Shown here in pieces: positions 11,960-24,554 of a DNA stretch of 64,000 nt (the stretch's first letter is position 1; each line of letters begins with the position of its first letter). The DNA comes from Paraspadella gotoi (Eukaryota > Chaetognatha): NCBI GenBank assembly GCA_051294375.1, contig CM119263.1, forward strand, positions 15,292,532 to 15,356,531, in the 5' to 3' direction. The position numbers and the translations under genes are program-made. The notes under the pieces are model-generated. The model ran no database searches. It had not been told where the DNA came from and saw only the letters and a list, made by a program, of their open reading frames with translations.

Positions 11960-14480
11960 GAGCGTGGGAGAAAAAAATGAGAAGGAGAGAGGGAGAGATA
12001 GAAACATAGTTTTTAGAGACGAAGGGGGTAGAGAAAATGAGAAAGATAAAAAGAAACAAAGATAAACGTTGGGCGGGACGCAAACCGAAGAGGGGAGGGA
12101 GAGGGGAATTATAAGATGTACCGAAGTGAAGAGAAAGCATAAAATAGAAAAGAGAAATAAGACTTACATATTAAAAGAGCGCGTGCGAAAGAAAAAGAAA
12201 CTGCGCTTTCATTTTTTCTGCGCTAATTACCGAATAGGGAATTTTTTTTTTCCTTTTGCCCTTTTCGAGGGACGAGAAATCGTTATTAATTCCGACTCGA
12301 AGTCTATGGGTTTCGATGCTCTGTTTGTTTGCGGAATTTCATTCGTTTTGTTTGCTCTTTAAAAGCAAACAATTTCTCGACGAGGGTTCCAGGGGCAATG
12401 AAGCGCCCTCTCCTTCGTTGAGAATGTTTGTTACCAATCTCAATAAGGAATACTAGTAGTCTACTCAGGATTTCTGGAAACGGCGCTCATGACTTAGTCC
12501 GTCTCAGTGAAGAGAGCAAATATAAATTTTTAGATTATTATAGTATGAAAGTAAAAGAGGGGGGGAAAAAAGAGGGAGACTTGGCTCGTGTCGAGACGGA
12601 TCGGAATATTCCTCGTTATTTTCCATCCAAGCACGCACATTTTTTCCGCAGTTCTCACCCTCACCGTTCTTGCGCGCAAATCTATTTTTTCGTGCGTTCT
12701 CGATGCGTGTTGATTCGCTCGCACGAGTCTTTCTTCGAGAGTTTGTTCTAAGTGGTTTAAAGTCTTACCGCCCAGTTTCAAAAGCTTCCCTTCGGAGTTG
12801 ATTTGGATTTTGCTCAGAAAAAAAATTTCTGATTTCTTCAAACTCTGAAATGCACGCTCTAGTCTATTGTCATGTATGTTTCTTTTCGTTCGTCGTCACG
12901 GACAATATATCCCGAGCTTGCTTCCTCTCTCTCCTTTTTCCATTCGCTTTTTCGCTTTCCCCAACGGCGGCCAACCAAGGAACAAAGAAACCCAAAGGTG
13001 CTTGGCTTTTACGAGAAAGCAGTTGACCCCTGGATCGACCCGATTTAAGCACTCTCGCTGCCTCGTGTACGACGTCACTCGTGAGAGGAGTCGAGAGAAC
13101 CAGACCGACTTTAATTTACCGAAAATGGATGCTCGGGGATAGTGGGGTAACCCGGGAAGGGGTAGGAGACGTTTACTCATCGTTTTGCCACTCTTCTCCG
13201 CACTTTCTGTTCCCTTTAGTATTTCGTTTCTTTTTGTTTTGTTTTCTTTCATTTCACTCATCCTTTCTTTCCATTCATTCCATTCACGGCAAAGAATATC
13301 GAGCGAGCTCGTGGACTTTCGCACGCGTTATCGGGATTCCCACGTGAATCGCGTCGATTCTTCCCCGGAATGTCACAAACCGGAAAAGGAGCTCGTGAAA
13401 TTTAGAATCGCTAATGGCACGACTCAATTTTGAATTACAATTGGGGTGGTTTCAATTTTGGATAACAAATGGGACGCCTCGTTATTGGATCACGAATTGA
13501 AGACGAGAGACACAAGCTTTTCGGACGTGTTTTTTTTTCTGACAATGAAAAACAAATTCTTAAAATTTACATTTTCATAATATTTCCTAAATGATATTAA
13601 AAATACATCACTAAAAAGATAAGATAAGAAAGAAAAATAAACGTATGCTACAAAAAAGAGTTTTGTTCTTTGCAAAATATTTTTGTATCAAGTTTATTTT
13701 TTTATATCGTGATTGCCGAAGCGAAAAATAAGCCTAAGACGAAGCAAATAGAAAGAAAATAAAGAAAAAGGTTTCGCAACCAAAAAAAAATAAGAAAATG
13801 ATAAAAAATCTAGTTCTTTCGAATAAAAAAAAGGTTTTATCTCGGAATTAAATTTGGCTCACTTTCGACGGCCGCGTCGATGGCTGCGGCGGCCGCGGCG
13901 GCGTCGGTATCCCCAGCGGCCGCTGCGGCCGTCGAAGGAAAGGAAAGAAAAAGTGAACCGGCCCGTTACCTCACAGAAAAGTCACGTGCCTCCAATTCGC
14001 TACACGCGACGTTTTGCTCCATTTGAAACGTTTCATGCCTGAGAAGCGAATCGCGCGGAAGAAAGAACACGGCTTTTCGCTGGGAAAAGTCTATATATTC
14101 TTTAGGGTATATTGTGAAGACTATTTTAACGAAGACTGGCTTGAGTATTTTCAGCTTTGAATATTGCGTTCTCTTTCATCGGAAAAATATTTAACTTAAA
14201 ATTTATTATATTTCAAATCTATTTATTTTTCAATATAAAAAAAAATCTTCAGCGCAATAGATAAACTTTTCCTCCCTTCTCGATGCTTTCTCGATGTGAA
14301 CATTCCAGCTCTTCAATTCCCTCTGCTCGGTTTATATCGCAGTCAAACTCCACCCGATGTTTTTTCCGCTGTTCCTCTTCGCGCCCCCCCCTCAGTTTTC
14401 CGATAAGCAAACAAAGCATCTCCCAACGATAATGACGCTCGGTCAACCGGAAGTGACGCTTTCGCTCTCTCTTTCCGTCC
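11960..14480. other. Intronic, no gene seen
   Basis: Purine-rich strip at 11950-12200, then mixed sequence with short open frames on both strands that share no motif with known proteins. Between 13850 and 13960 a GC-rich patch encodes an alanine run (MAAAAAAA at 13877) in a short frame; I do not call it a gene. Confidence 0.4.
13864..13936. repeat. GC-rich inverted repeat, 12-bp arms
   Basis: TTCGACGGCCGC (13864-13875) and its exact reverse complement (13925-13936) bracket about 49 bp of GCGGCC-rich sequence. It could fold into a stable hairpin. It lies within an otherwise AT-rich stretch. Confidence 0.7.
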
Positions 14481-14483
14481 TCG

Positions 14484-14486
<3 letters not shown>

Positions 14487-14558
<72 letters not shown>

Positions 14559-14572
14559 TCTCTTTCGTTCCA
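14487..14572 (+). repeat. (TC)n microsatellite
   Basis: Nearly pure TC dinucleotide run followed by TTTCTC units. The 147-residue Arg/Glu frame on the other strand is its translation and is not a gene. Confidence 0.95.
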
Positions 14573-14589
14573 CTGCACGGAGATGACCT

Positions 14590-14910
14590 TTAGACGCTGA
14601 CCGCTGACGTCGTAATGTAAATAACGCGGGGTCGTGCACCCCCAAGGAGCGCGCCGGTCAGGCCCCGGGGTCGGTTCGCGGCATCGCACCATTTCGGTTC
14701 CGACGCCGCGCCCGCTTCCGACTTCCGGTGTCTGTCACGCAGCGGCGTCCATCCTCGGCTGACCTCGGGAGAAAGCGCCGTAGGCCACATCACGATGGAG
14801 CTTTACCAGAAGAGATGGCAACCGGTCTTTACGAAATCGGAACTGGGGGACATTGAACACCACTGATCAATTCTTTGGCACTTAATGTTAAAATTAATGG
14901 ACGTACTTGA
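14590..14910. other. GC-rich CpG island-like stretch
   Basis: CpG-dense sequence (for example around 14620-14790, with TGACGTC near 14604) directly before the 7-kb duplication. No open frame with recognisable content. It could be a promoter or untranslated exon, but this is only inferred from base composition. Confidence 0.3.
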
Positions 14911-16584
14911 GGTCGTTATCAATCAACCAGATATCGCCACCCATTACTAACGACGCTGACGAGAAAGGACCGCATCTGGCTCCCCATTGGCCATCCAACG
15001 CTGACCGATCCATCCCGCTTCACACTTTGCGGTTTCAGCAATCAATTGTTTTCTTGAGGCATTTGTCTTTTCCCCCAGACGGCTTCGTTGAGCGGCGAGA
15101 AGGCCAACAATGTTTACAAAATGCTCGTGGCTTTTATATTCAAATCTACTTTTCTCCTACCATTAGCCATGTTTTATTTGATTACGATTCTTAAAACTCT
15201 CTGACTAATTTTTTAGTCATAGTTATGAGCCCCATAATGTTGTATCATCTCTTGCATAATGATAGAGTTACAGACATGGAGCGAGAGCACGGTTATCCTT
15301 ATTCAAAAAAAAAAAACAAAAAAAAAAACAATCATTAAATCAAACATTGCTCTAGAAAAGATTCATCATTACCGGAAATGAGGGAATATAACAATAAAGC
15401 GATAAGAAATTGAGGGAGAGAAAAAGAAGAAAAGGACATCTCTTTCTTTTATATCGGAAATGGAATCAACGATGGTGAGACAGAGACGAAGGGAGGAAAG
15501 GAGAACGAAAGATTGAAAAAGAGCGTCTAGCCAACTGGAGACTGAAGAGAGACAGGAGAAAAGCTTTATCAACCGTTAAAATTGACGACTTAGTTTTCTG
15601 ATTCAAATCACATTATGGCTCAAAACCTGGGCTTCGTTTCAACTTTCTGTAATCTCCTCTGATGTAGAGCTCCATCAATTAGCTTGGCGACGACGAAGCT
15701 ACTCCTAGCATTTACGATCGTAATACAGTCGGGGGGGGGATTGAAGGATTCCGTTGCAGAATGTAAAAAATTCCAATTCCCTATTTTCTTTTTGACCTTT
15801 TTTGCTTTATATGATTATTATTATATATTATATATTATTATGACAAAAGATAAACCAAAGAAAAAACTCAGTTGCTGCTTTTGGATTCGTTGTTACACCT
15901 CCTGTTTAAATTTAATTTGTTTGATAGTAAGTATTAGTAACTATTATGAATATATTCGATCCTCTATTTTCTAGTGATTCTAAGACAGTATTATTCTGTG
16001 AAAGAAAAATGACTTGAATGTTAAATCGTTTAGTTCATATGAATTCTTATGAGAAAATGTAAAATGTGAAGAGATAAAATAATACGTTCCTTTGTTTTAA
16101 ACTTAAAATATCAATAGAAAGCTAAGCACATTTGGCAAGTTGTTCCATGTATCGTTTGATAGGATAGAAGTTTTTCCGGCGAGGTCGCCGGCGTGTATCA
16201 TCGACTCGGCATCGAGCCACGACGTGACCGACGACCGTAACAAACGGAATAAAAAGGCCGTCCCTTATAAAAGACTGCATCTATAAAAAAAAGATAAAAT
16301 GGCATTTCGCCAACTCCGCTAGATGGCGGCAAACTGAGTGAAAGGGCATCGCCAATGCCGTGAGATGGCAACAAACTAAAAGCGTGTAGCCAAGTCATGA
16401 GATAGCTGCAGCATGTACGATGGAAGAGCATCGCCTAATCTGGCACAAAAAAAACTGTATAAAATGGAGGAACCAAATTTCCGACAAGGCAACAATCTGA
16501 GCGAAAGGGCATCGAGAACGGTGAAGGTCTCACTGACTCGCACAGCCGCGTTTGCGATGCAGAAATGCGTGACCCCTTCGGAAC

Positions 16585-16587
<3 letters not shown>

Positions 16588-16658
<71 letters not shown>

Positions 16659-16700
16659 TCGATTGGGCCAAGAGAGACAAGAGATAAAGAGAGAGTTAGT

Positions 16701-16745
<45 letters not shown>
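16588..16745. repeat. (TC)n followed by (GA)n, long inverted microsatellite hairpin (copy 1)
   Basis: A TC run of about 64 bp, a short spacer containing the palindrome TTGGGCCAA, then GA runs. The two arms are complementary and could form a long hairpin. The same arrangement, shorter and interrupted, is at 24233-24412 in copy 2. Confidence 0.85.
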
Positions 16746-16746
<1 letters not shown>

Positions 16747-16871
16747 CTATTCGAAGAAAAGAAAGGAGCATATTAAGTAGTTTCTAAATAAAAGCGGCCG
16801 TTCTCCGCCTCCTCCCGCTCATCCCGACCGACCGACTCGTTGTTCATTTGTTGTTTCGCATCATCAGCATT

Positions 16872-16883
16872 CGTGACGTCACG
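16872..16883. promoter_or_regulatory. Palindromic CRE, CGTGACGTCACG (copy 1)
   Basis: Perfect full-site cyclic-AMP response element inside a CpG-rich stretch (about 16795-17100) of the duplicated unit. Repeated at 24543-24554. CREB/ATF binding is inferred from the motif. Confidence 0.45.
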
Positions 16884-17739
16884 CTCGGCGAAACGAAGTC
16901 TTTAGCCAAAGAAGAGTTGGAACGAGCGACGGGGCTGGCGAGGGGAAGAGCCCAACTAGCGCCCTGATCGGGGGCCTAGTTAAATCGCCTTACCTAAGCC
17001 CTGCCAGTCCCTACTTGCGCCTCGGCAGCGCCTCTATCAGCGCCCGACTGCGCGTGCGGACGGTCGATGGGGGGTCGGGGGGGGGGCGGAAGAATAGAAG
17101 ACGAGTTATATCGTCGATCGTTAAATCATCATTTATCATGGTAAGGGGAGGTAAGGGCCGTTTGTACGCCTAATGAATCTTGATGACTCTCGATTCGCTT
17201 TAATTCAAAACGGATCTCTTCACTATTCGCGTCTTAGTGCCGCCGAAGCGTTGCTTAAATCAAGGGCGGAGGTTAATTTTATGTTTTATAAAATAGCTTA
17301 TGATATTTATCAAGTAGAATATAACTATTAAGTGACGTTGTCACACGTTTGTTTAAATCTATTAATTTACCTATTCGTTTATACACGTTTAGTGTTTTTT
17401 TTTTTCTAAGGACCACTAGAAGCAGAGATTTATTGACTCCGATGCGGCGAAGTTGCAAAATTGTCGCTCACCTCTTAAACTTACCCTTCGACCTCTGCTC
17501 TGACTTCTCGTTCCTCTTCCCCTTCCCGCTTTTCTTTTGTTTCTAGTAGAAATCTACTATGAAATTAAATTCAATAGAATTCAATTTTGATTACAATGCT
17601 TTTATTGTTGCTATCAAAATTAGAATATTACTGTATAAAGAAAATTTATTTTGAAATCAATTAACTTTTTTTGTTGGATTCTGATACAGCATAAAAAGTT
17701 AAATTGAAAATATAACTACTACTCTCAAAAATTATTATG

Positions 17740-17915
17740 TTTTTTTAGTCAAAATTAAGAAAAAGCATAAAATTATCGAAATATCATGATGAAGATTATT
17801 ATTAATAATTTTTCACCCACTTATGATCAAAATATCGAGAAAAAAAATATACTTTGTGTAGACAACTTTTTGCAAGGTACCTGAATCTGATTTTAAAAAT
17901 AAAAAAAATCTTTAA
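17740..17915 (+). repeat. AT-rich dispersed repeat, member 1
   Basis: Shares the core ATACTTTGTGTAGACAACTT, an upstream CCACTTATGATCAAAA block and a downstream GAATCTGATTTTAAAA block with copies near 25415, 39735 and (inverted) 45745. No coding capacity. Likely a MITE or SINE-like remnant. Confidence 0.65.
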
Positions 17916-18589
17916 AAAAAGTTTTAGCCATTCCTATTTATAAATAAATATTAAAAAATTAATATATGGGTAAAGAGTAATATTAAAAAATTTTTGTCTA
18001 TTCAATTTTTTGAAAAAATGTCTAAATATTCGTTTGAGCAGGTGCTTAATTCAAATTTCTTAACCACCTTACTGAGTTAGGCTACCCCTATTTCTAGTCC
18101 TTCAATCTCATCTTTCTTTTTCCCCCAAAAAAAGAGACAAAACGCGTGGATTTACTTCGTAAACAAAAGACGAAAGAATCCGCCGCTGGATGGAGGAACC
18201 GATGAAAGGTCGGCGACGACGGTAGCGATCAACGATTACAGATTGCAGACGATGACAAACATGAAGGAAAAGAAGAACTGACGAATCTATTACTTTGTAT
18301 CGATATTCTGTCAATCGTTAGAAATACTTATTGGACTACTAAATTATCACATAGAAATTGGAACAGAAGCTCGTACCTAGGCAATTGGCAAATTAAACGG
18401 TTCAGACTGACTCTTGACAGACTCTACGTTTAGCCATGGGCGCTAAAATGCTGACAATGGCGTTGACGAAAATCGAATAAAATGTGAGGAAAAATCGGGG
18501 TCAAACTTTTTATTGCCACATTTACTTTGTTTTATGTTGTTTGGAGAGTGAAAGAAGGAGAAGGACTATTGTGTTTTTGTGTTTGAAAA

Positions 18590-18624
18590 AGAGGAGAGAG
18601 AGCAGAAGAGAAGAGAGAGAGAGA

Positions 18625-18664
<40 letters not shown>
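18590..18664 (+). repeat. (GA)n microsatellite
   Basis: Interrupted GA run in copy 1. The equivalent in copy 2 (26277-26322) is shorter. Confidence 0.95.
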
Positions 18665-18667
<3 letters not shown>

Positions 18668-20219
18668 GACGACGTTGAGAGAGCTATTGCTATTTATCCA
18701 CCATGAGCGATGGTTTGCTTTTTCGTTGTGTTTTTTTTTTTTTTGGGCTTTGTTGTCAGTTGGCCGAAATACTAGGATGTTTTTGATGGTATTGCCGTTA
18801 AAAAGGTTCGAGCTTCCGGGTTAGTTTGACACGCCGTGTTTGTTTTTCGGCGTCCCCTTTTAAAACGACTCTTCGTGACCCCACAAAGATTCGCTCTTTT
18901 TGTTGCGACATTTGGTATCACGTTTGATGGGGCTCTTTTGTTTGATTCTTAGCTCTTTTAAATGTTTTTTTTTCTCCGAGTCCTTTTGCGGTTCTTTGGA
19001 CCTACAGATATAGTATGTTTAGTTGTATACCCTAGTGTAATATAGTACAATATGCATTACATTATTTATTCGCTGGGTTTCCGATATAACTGTATGAGAT
19101 TATACAGGATAATTGAATTTCAGGATCTTCAAATATTGATATTATTTAATAGTTAAAATTCTCTTTTATTAGTTATAAATAGTCTATGCTTTTGTATGTA
19201 AGAGGCCTCTCATTTTTTTTGGTTTAGCCATTTGTTGTTTTGTTTTCGCATTGCAGCCGACCGATGTCGCAGGGGCCGCTCGTTGTTTTGGTTCGACGCT
19301 CGTCGCTGCTATGACGTCTGGTGGAACTTGACCCGTTGACCTCTTGATCTTTCGACCTTAACCTCATTCTTTTTTCCTTTGGCTGGAATTTCATTTACCT
19401 TTCCGACCGAAAACCATTGAGCCAAACATCCGGCTCTCCTTATCCGTTTTTTCCGAAATATTGTCACCGCTCAAATATGAACCTTTGTTAGAAATCATTA
19501 TTTATAGAAAATTTAAAGTTTTTAACCTGCGTAAGCTAAGACGAAGGACACCAATCGCGTTGTAATTCCCCACTTTTTTCCCTCGCCGTTTGAAAAGGAT
19601 AAAAAGGAAAAACATTTTCTAAATCGTTTTTACCCTTAGTTCTCCTCGCTCACTATAACTGTAACTGTAGCGTGGCAAAAACTAGGGTAAGATATTATAG
19701 TCACAACGCAGTATATAACAAACAGCAACGCCTGTGTGAACCAATATCTTTTAAAAATGAGGGAGAATTAAATGCAAAGGTTTCCAGCTGCTTAAAAATC
19801 CCCGGCAGATTGTGGGCGCTGCTTTCGCGATTCTGTGAGTCCAATCGTTTGACAAACGACGACGATAACGACCTCCTCTTTCACGATTGTTTTTTCTCCG
19901 CGATTTAAACTTCCGTTCACCAAAAACAGAGTTGAAGGAAGAATGAGATTTAGGTGGAGTCGGGGAATCAGTCGCGACGCTCCAGTCTTTGGGAGATTTA
20001 CAATGTTTTTAGAGATAAAATCCTTATAACACTTTAGCTATGCATGTTTCCTTAACCATCTAAAAGAACGAATCAAAGTGAACTACGAATCAGATGAACA
20101 AAATATAATACTATACTGACATGATTATTTTTTATTCCTGTCTTAGCAAATTAAACCAAGGAGAATGAATATATGATTACATAATATATGTTTTCCTAAT
20201 GTAACTTTAAGTTTTCAGC

Positions 20220-20530
20220 CTTAACCTTGGTCTGGCCTATAGACAGAAGGACGGCTCTCGTCAGAAAGGTGAAAAGAATTCCTTTCAATCTGGACAATCG
20301 CTCGTCGCTCGTCGCGAATCGCGGGAAAAGGTCGACCCAGAGGTCGCGGCAGAGGTCGTCGCGCCGTCGCCTCATCACCTTGATTCTCGTTTTCGTCGCG
20401 GCGTCATTTCCCGCCATCTCTCTCGACTCTCGCCTTCTTCGCTTCCGCTGTCATTCGGTAAAAGAGGTCACGATCCTGGAAACCGAAATTCTTTACTATC
20501 GCGAGGCTCATAAAGTCGTATGTTCTTAAA
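20220..20530. other. GC-rich patch with short open frames, no gene called
   Basis: CpG-rich block repeated at about 27890-28190. A minus-strand frame beginning MAGNDAATKTRIKVMRRRRD persists in both copies, but sequence on either side diverges by frame between them. Copy 2 extends it upstream to 74 codons. I do not recognise it, and the frame differences argue against a functional exon. Confidence 0.25.
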
Positions 20531-21634
20531 GAATTTTTTTGCCAAAATTAAAACCATTACTCTGCTAATATTTTTTTGTTTTGTTTTTGTAATTTTAAAA
20601 TCATCATAAGCCCAAAAAAAATCGAAATAAAATTAGTTTAAAAAATTAGTTTAATTAGTTTAATTAGTTTAAAAAAAGGAACCTGTATTCCGACGGCTGC
20701 GAATGCAAATTGATCAGCTAAATAAATTTTTTTTTTTTCTCCGCGTTCGATGGTTGAATTAATTTGCATATTTTGGCGCCCGATTTAAAATTCATAGTCC
20801 TCCGCTAAGGATCCTAAATGAAAACATCAGACGAATGGAGAGGAAAAAAAAAAAAAAAGAGGATGAGGTGGGACGAAACCGAACGGTTGGGAGCCAATGA
20901 AGAGGGCGGGACTCGTCGATTGGCAGGGACATCAACGAAAGCGAAAAAGTGCCAATGAATGGCAGGCAAAAGAGCTGCCTCGGCCATTGAGGGAGTTGTC
21001 GATGAAGGCGTTAAGACTTTCGCCATTGGTGACTGGTTTCGAGTCGGGGCGAAGTTGGAGGCTAAAAAAAAAATGTCCATAATGAAGACGAGAGTGATTT
21101 GGAAAGGTTAAAGTGGAACAGTCGGGAGAAGAAGTGGGGAGAGTTAGTAAAATGATCGGACTATAATGAATATTAAAAAAAAATATATGTTAACAAATTA
21201 TTTCAGATGTATTAAACGCAACATCATTACTGGATTCCCGTCTTTGTCGTTGTTGTCCGGGTCGCCATGGAAATCAAGGGGTCAACGACGAAGCTCGTGT
21301 CAATCGCTCGATAAAACTTTGTCAGTCGCCTCCCGGGAAAGAAAGCGCTCCGCTAGGGACTTCCTTCCCCCCCCCCAACAACCCTATTAACTTCCACCCC
21401 TCCTCCGATCTCACTCTTTTCTCAACGCCGCCCCCGCTTCTCGCCCGGGGCGGCCGAAACCTTTCCCAAGAGATCGCCCCTCTCCTGGGAAATGGAAAGA
21501 AATTATGAAGGACAAGGAAAGAAAAAAGAAGAGGAGGAAAATGTGTCGCGGGCATAACGTTTTTTTTTGTCCTAATAGCTTTCTTCTTCTTATGTTCCAC
21601 CTCATCAGCGGCCGCCGTTCCTCAATCTCTCTCT

Positions 21635-21704
<70 letters not shown>

Positions 21705-21922
21705 ACTTTTCGTCTTCCCTCATTCCATCCATTCTCTTTGCGCCGTCTTATCTCTTCTCAGCTCTCTCCCTCCCATTTTAAACTATAACATAATTTCCAA
21801 CAGAGAATTCCTTTATTTTTTTCTCTCGTATATTTCAAAAAGACTTTGATGTCTTTTTTGTTTCCTTCATTTCGTTTCATAAATTTTTTTTCGTTTCCCG
21901 ATTCATTTGTTTTGCGTTTTCA

Positions 21923-21959
<37 letters not shown>

Positions 21960-23174
21960 GTTATCATCAATCAGATATCGCACCCGATTATAAACGACGC
22001 TGACGAGAAAGACCCCGCATCTGGCTCGCCCATTGGCCATCCAACGCTGACCGATCATCGCCGCTTCACACTTTTTGCGGTTTCAGCAATCAATTGTTCT
22101 TGAGGCATTTGTCTTTTCCCCAGACGCTTCGCTGTGAGCGGCGAGAAGGCAACAATGTTTACAAAATGCTCGTGGCCTTTATATTCAAAGTCTACTTTTC
22201 TCCTACCATTAGCCATGTTTTATTTGATTACGATCTTTAAAATCTCTGACTGATTTTTTAGTCATGTTATGAGCCCCCATAATGTTGTATATCATCTCTT
22301 GCATATATGATAGAGTTACAGACATGGAGCGAGAGCCGTTATCCTTATTCAAAAAAAAAAAAACAAAAAAAAAACAATCATTAAATCAAAATGCTCTAGA
22401 AAAGATTCAATCTATTTATCGGAATGAAGGGATTTATACACAAGACAAGCGATAGAAATTGAGGAGAGAAAAGAGAAAAGGACATCTCTTTTCTTTTATA
22501 TCGAAATGCGATCAACGATGGTGAGACTGAAAGAGACGAAGGGAGGAAAGGCAGAACTGAAAGAATTGAATAAAAGAGCGTGCTAGCCAAACTGGAGACT
22601 GAAGAGAAGACAGGAAGAAAAGCCTTTATTCAACGCGTTTAAAAATTGTACTGACTTGTTTTCTGATTCAATATCACATTATGGCTTCAAAACCTGGAGC
22701 TTCGTTCAACTATTACTGTAATCTCTCTCTGATGTAGAGCTCACATCAATGTAGCTTGGCGAACGAACGAAGCTACTCCTAGCATTTCCGACTCGTAAAT
22801 TACGTCGGGGGGCGGGTAATGAAAGGATTTCCGTCTGCAGAATGTAAAAATTCCAATTCTGCCTATTTTCTTTTTGACCCTTTTTGCTTATTATGATTAT
22901 TATTATAATATATATATTATATGACCAAAAGATTAAAACCAAAGAAAATAAATCTCAGTGTTGCTCCTTTGGATTCTGTGTTCGTACACCTCCTTGTTTA
23001 AATTTAAATTTGTTTGATAGTAAGTATTAGTAACTTATTACTGAATATATTCGATCCTCTATTTTTCTAAGTGATTCTAAGAAGCTATTTATTCTTTGGA
23101 AGAAAAATGACTTTGAATGTTAAAATCGTTTGATTTTTCCATATGAATTCTTAAATGAAGAAAAATGTTAAATG

Positions 23175-23680
23175 ATGAGAATTATGCGTTTTGTTCACTT
23201 TCATTCTTGACCCTTTGGTACTTTTTCGTCTGCTTTCCTTTGCCTTACCTGTACCTGTTTCCTTCACTTTTCTAGTCACACAGTTTCGAGTCAGACTTCA
23301 GACCCGTCCCCAAACGGCCTTTACGGGACTAAGATGCCACGTCACTCAAGTCTACATTTTCTACAGTAGTTCTGTGGTTAGGGCCACGACCCCAAAGACT
23401 GCCCCACAAGTACACCACAAGCCCAGAGAACTTTGCGGGCGAAGGCCACCAAGAGGCCACAAGACCGGAGCCTCAGACTCTCGTGATGGACTCGCGGGAC
23501 CTTTCCACAAAGCCAGTGACTCAGGGCTTCACACCGTCGACGGGGCGCTGGACCAAGACCGCGCCCACTTTCCGGCGAAGACGAGGCGAGTGGACGACGG
23601 CGTCACCCCAGTAACAGCCTGACGGGTCATACGGACGAGGAGAGGTCCACTGAGACTAGTTCGTTACTAGTTTCGTGACA
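23175..23680. other. About 0.5-kb insert unique to copy 2
   Basis: Absent from copy 1, where AAAATGTGAAGAGATAAAAT runs straight on near 16060. In copy 2 a degraded version of that flank (23168-23196) precedes the insert and a good version (from 23682) follows it, like a direct repeat. The right 400 bp are about 57% GC against an AT-rich background. It is open on the plus strand (23191-23622, 143 codons), but the product has no motif I recognise. Confidence 0.7.
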
Positions 23681-24230
23681 TAAAATGTGAAGAGATTAAA
23701 ATAATACGTTCCTTTGTTTTAAAACTTAAAATATCAATAGAAAGCGCTAAGCAGCATTTGGCAAGTTTTCTCATGTATCGTTTGATAGGATAGAAGTTTT
23801 TCCGGCGAGTCGCCGGCGTGTCATATCAGTCGATCTAAGTATCGGCATCGAGCCACGACGTGACCGACGACCGTAACAACGGATAAAAAAGGCCGTCCCT
23901 TATAAAAGACTGCATGTATAAAAAAGATAAAATGGCATTTCGCCAACTCCGCTAGATGGCGGCAAACTGAGTGAAAGGGCATCGCCAATGCGCGTGAGAT
24001 GGCAAACAAACTAAAAGCGTTGTGTCGTAGCCAAGTCATGGAAGATAGCCCGCCAGCATGTACGATGGAAGAGCATCGCTAATCGCACAAAAAAAACTTT
24101 GTATAAAATGGAGGAACCAAATTTCCGACAGGCAACAATCTGAGCGAAAGGGCATCGAGAACGGTGAGTGAAGTGTCCACTGACTCGCACAGCCGCGTTT
24201 GCGATGCAGAAATGCGTGACCCTTCGGAAC

Positions 24231-24232
<2 letters not shown>

Positions 24233-24282
<50 letters not shown>

Positions 24283-24283
24283 T

Positions 24284-24315
<32 letters not shown>

Positions 24316-24371
24316 TCTCTTTCGATTGGCCAAGAGAGAAAGAGATAAAGAGAGAGTTAGTGAGAGAGAGA

Positions 24372-24408
<37 letters not shown>

Positions 24409-24412
24409 AGAA
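24233..24412. repeat. (TC)n followed by (GA)n (copy 2)
   Basis: Counterpart of 16588-16745, with more interruptions. Confidence 0.9.
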
Positions 24413-24542
24413 TCTAATTCGAAGAAAAGAAAGGAGCATATTAAGTAGTTTCTAAATAAAAAGACGGCCGTTCTCCGCCTCCTCCCGCTCATCCCGACCG
24501 ACCGACCTCGTTGTTCATTTGTTGTTTCGCATCATCAGCATT

Positions 24543-24554
24543 CGTGACGTCACG
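24543..24554. promoter_or_regulatory. Palindromic CRE, CGTGACGTCACG (copy 2)
   Basis: Exact copy of the site at 16872-16883, within the second 7-kb unit. Confidence 0.45.

Larger units (their letters stand above)
14911..21956. repeat. 7-kb tandem duplication, copy 1
   Basis: The segment starting at GGTCGTTATCAATCAACC (14911) recurs head-to-tail from 21957. Order of landmarks is the same in both: CCATTGGCCATCCAACGC, the TC/GA hairpin, CGTGACGTCACG, a GC-rich block, an AT-rich dispersed repeat, a GA tract, a GC-rich patch (20220-20470 in this copy), and a terminal TC tract. The copies differ mainly by one- or two-base indels and microsatellite length. I find no convincing gene inside. The junction between copies falls exactly at the end of a (TC)n tract. 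It may be real or an unmerged haplotype. Confidence 0.92.

Noticed and set aside
13877-14021. Alanine-rich start (MAAAAAAA) as the first exon of a transcription factor
   Set aside because: No donor site in phase and no conserved downstream exon; GC palindrome composition alone explains it.
14249-14692. 147-codon Arg/Glu-rich minus frame (and similar frames at 16376-16787, 24011-24492, 46855-47280, 50958-51548)
   Set aside because: Direct translations of TC/GA microsatellites (Ser-Leu or Arg-Glu runs) with no other content.
20196-20529. Short frames in the GC-rich patch as a gene
   Set aside because: The two duplication copies differ by indels that change the frame, and neither strand shows a recognisable product.
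23191-23622. 143-codon plus frame in the copy-2 insert
   Set aside because: No motif, absent from copy 1, and the segment has anomalous dinucleotide polarity; reported as an anomaly instead of a gene.
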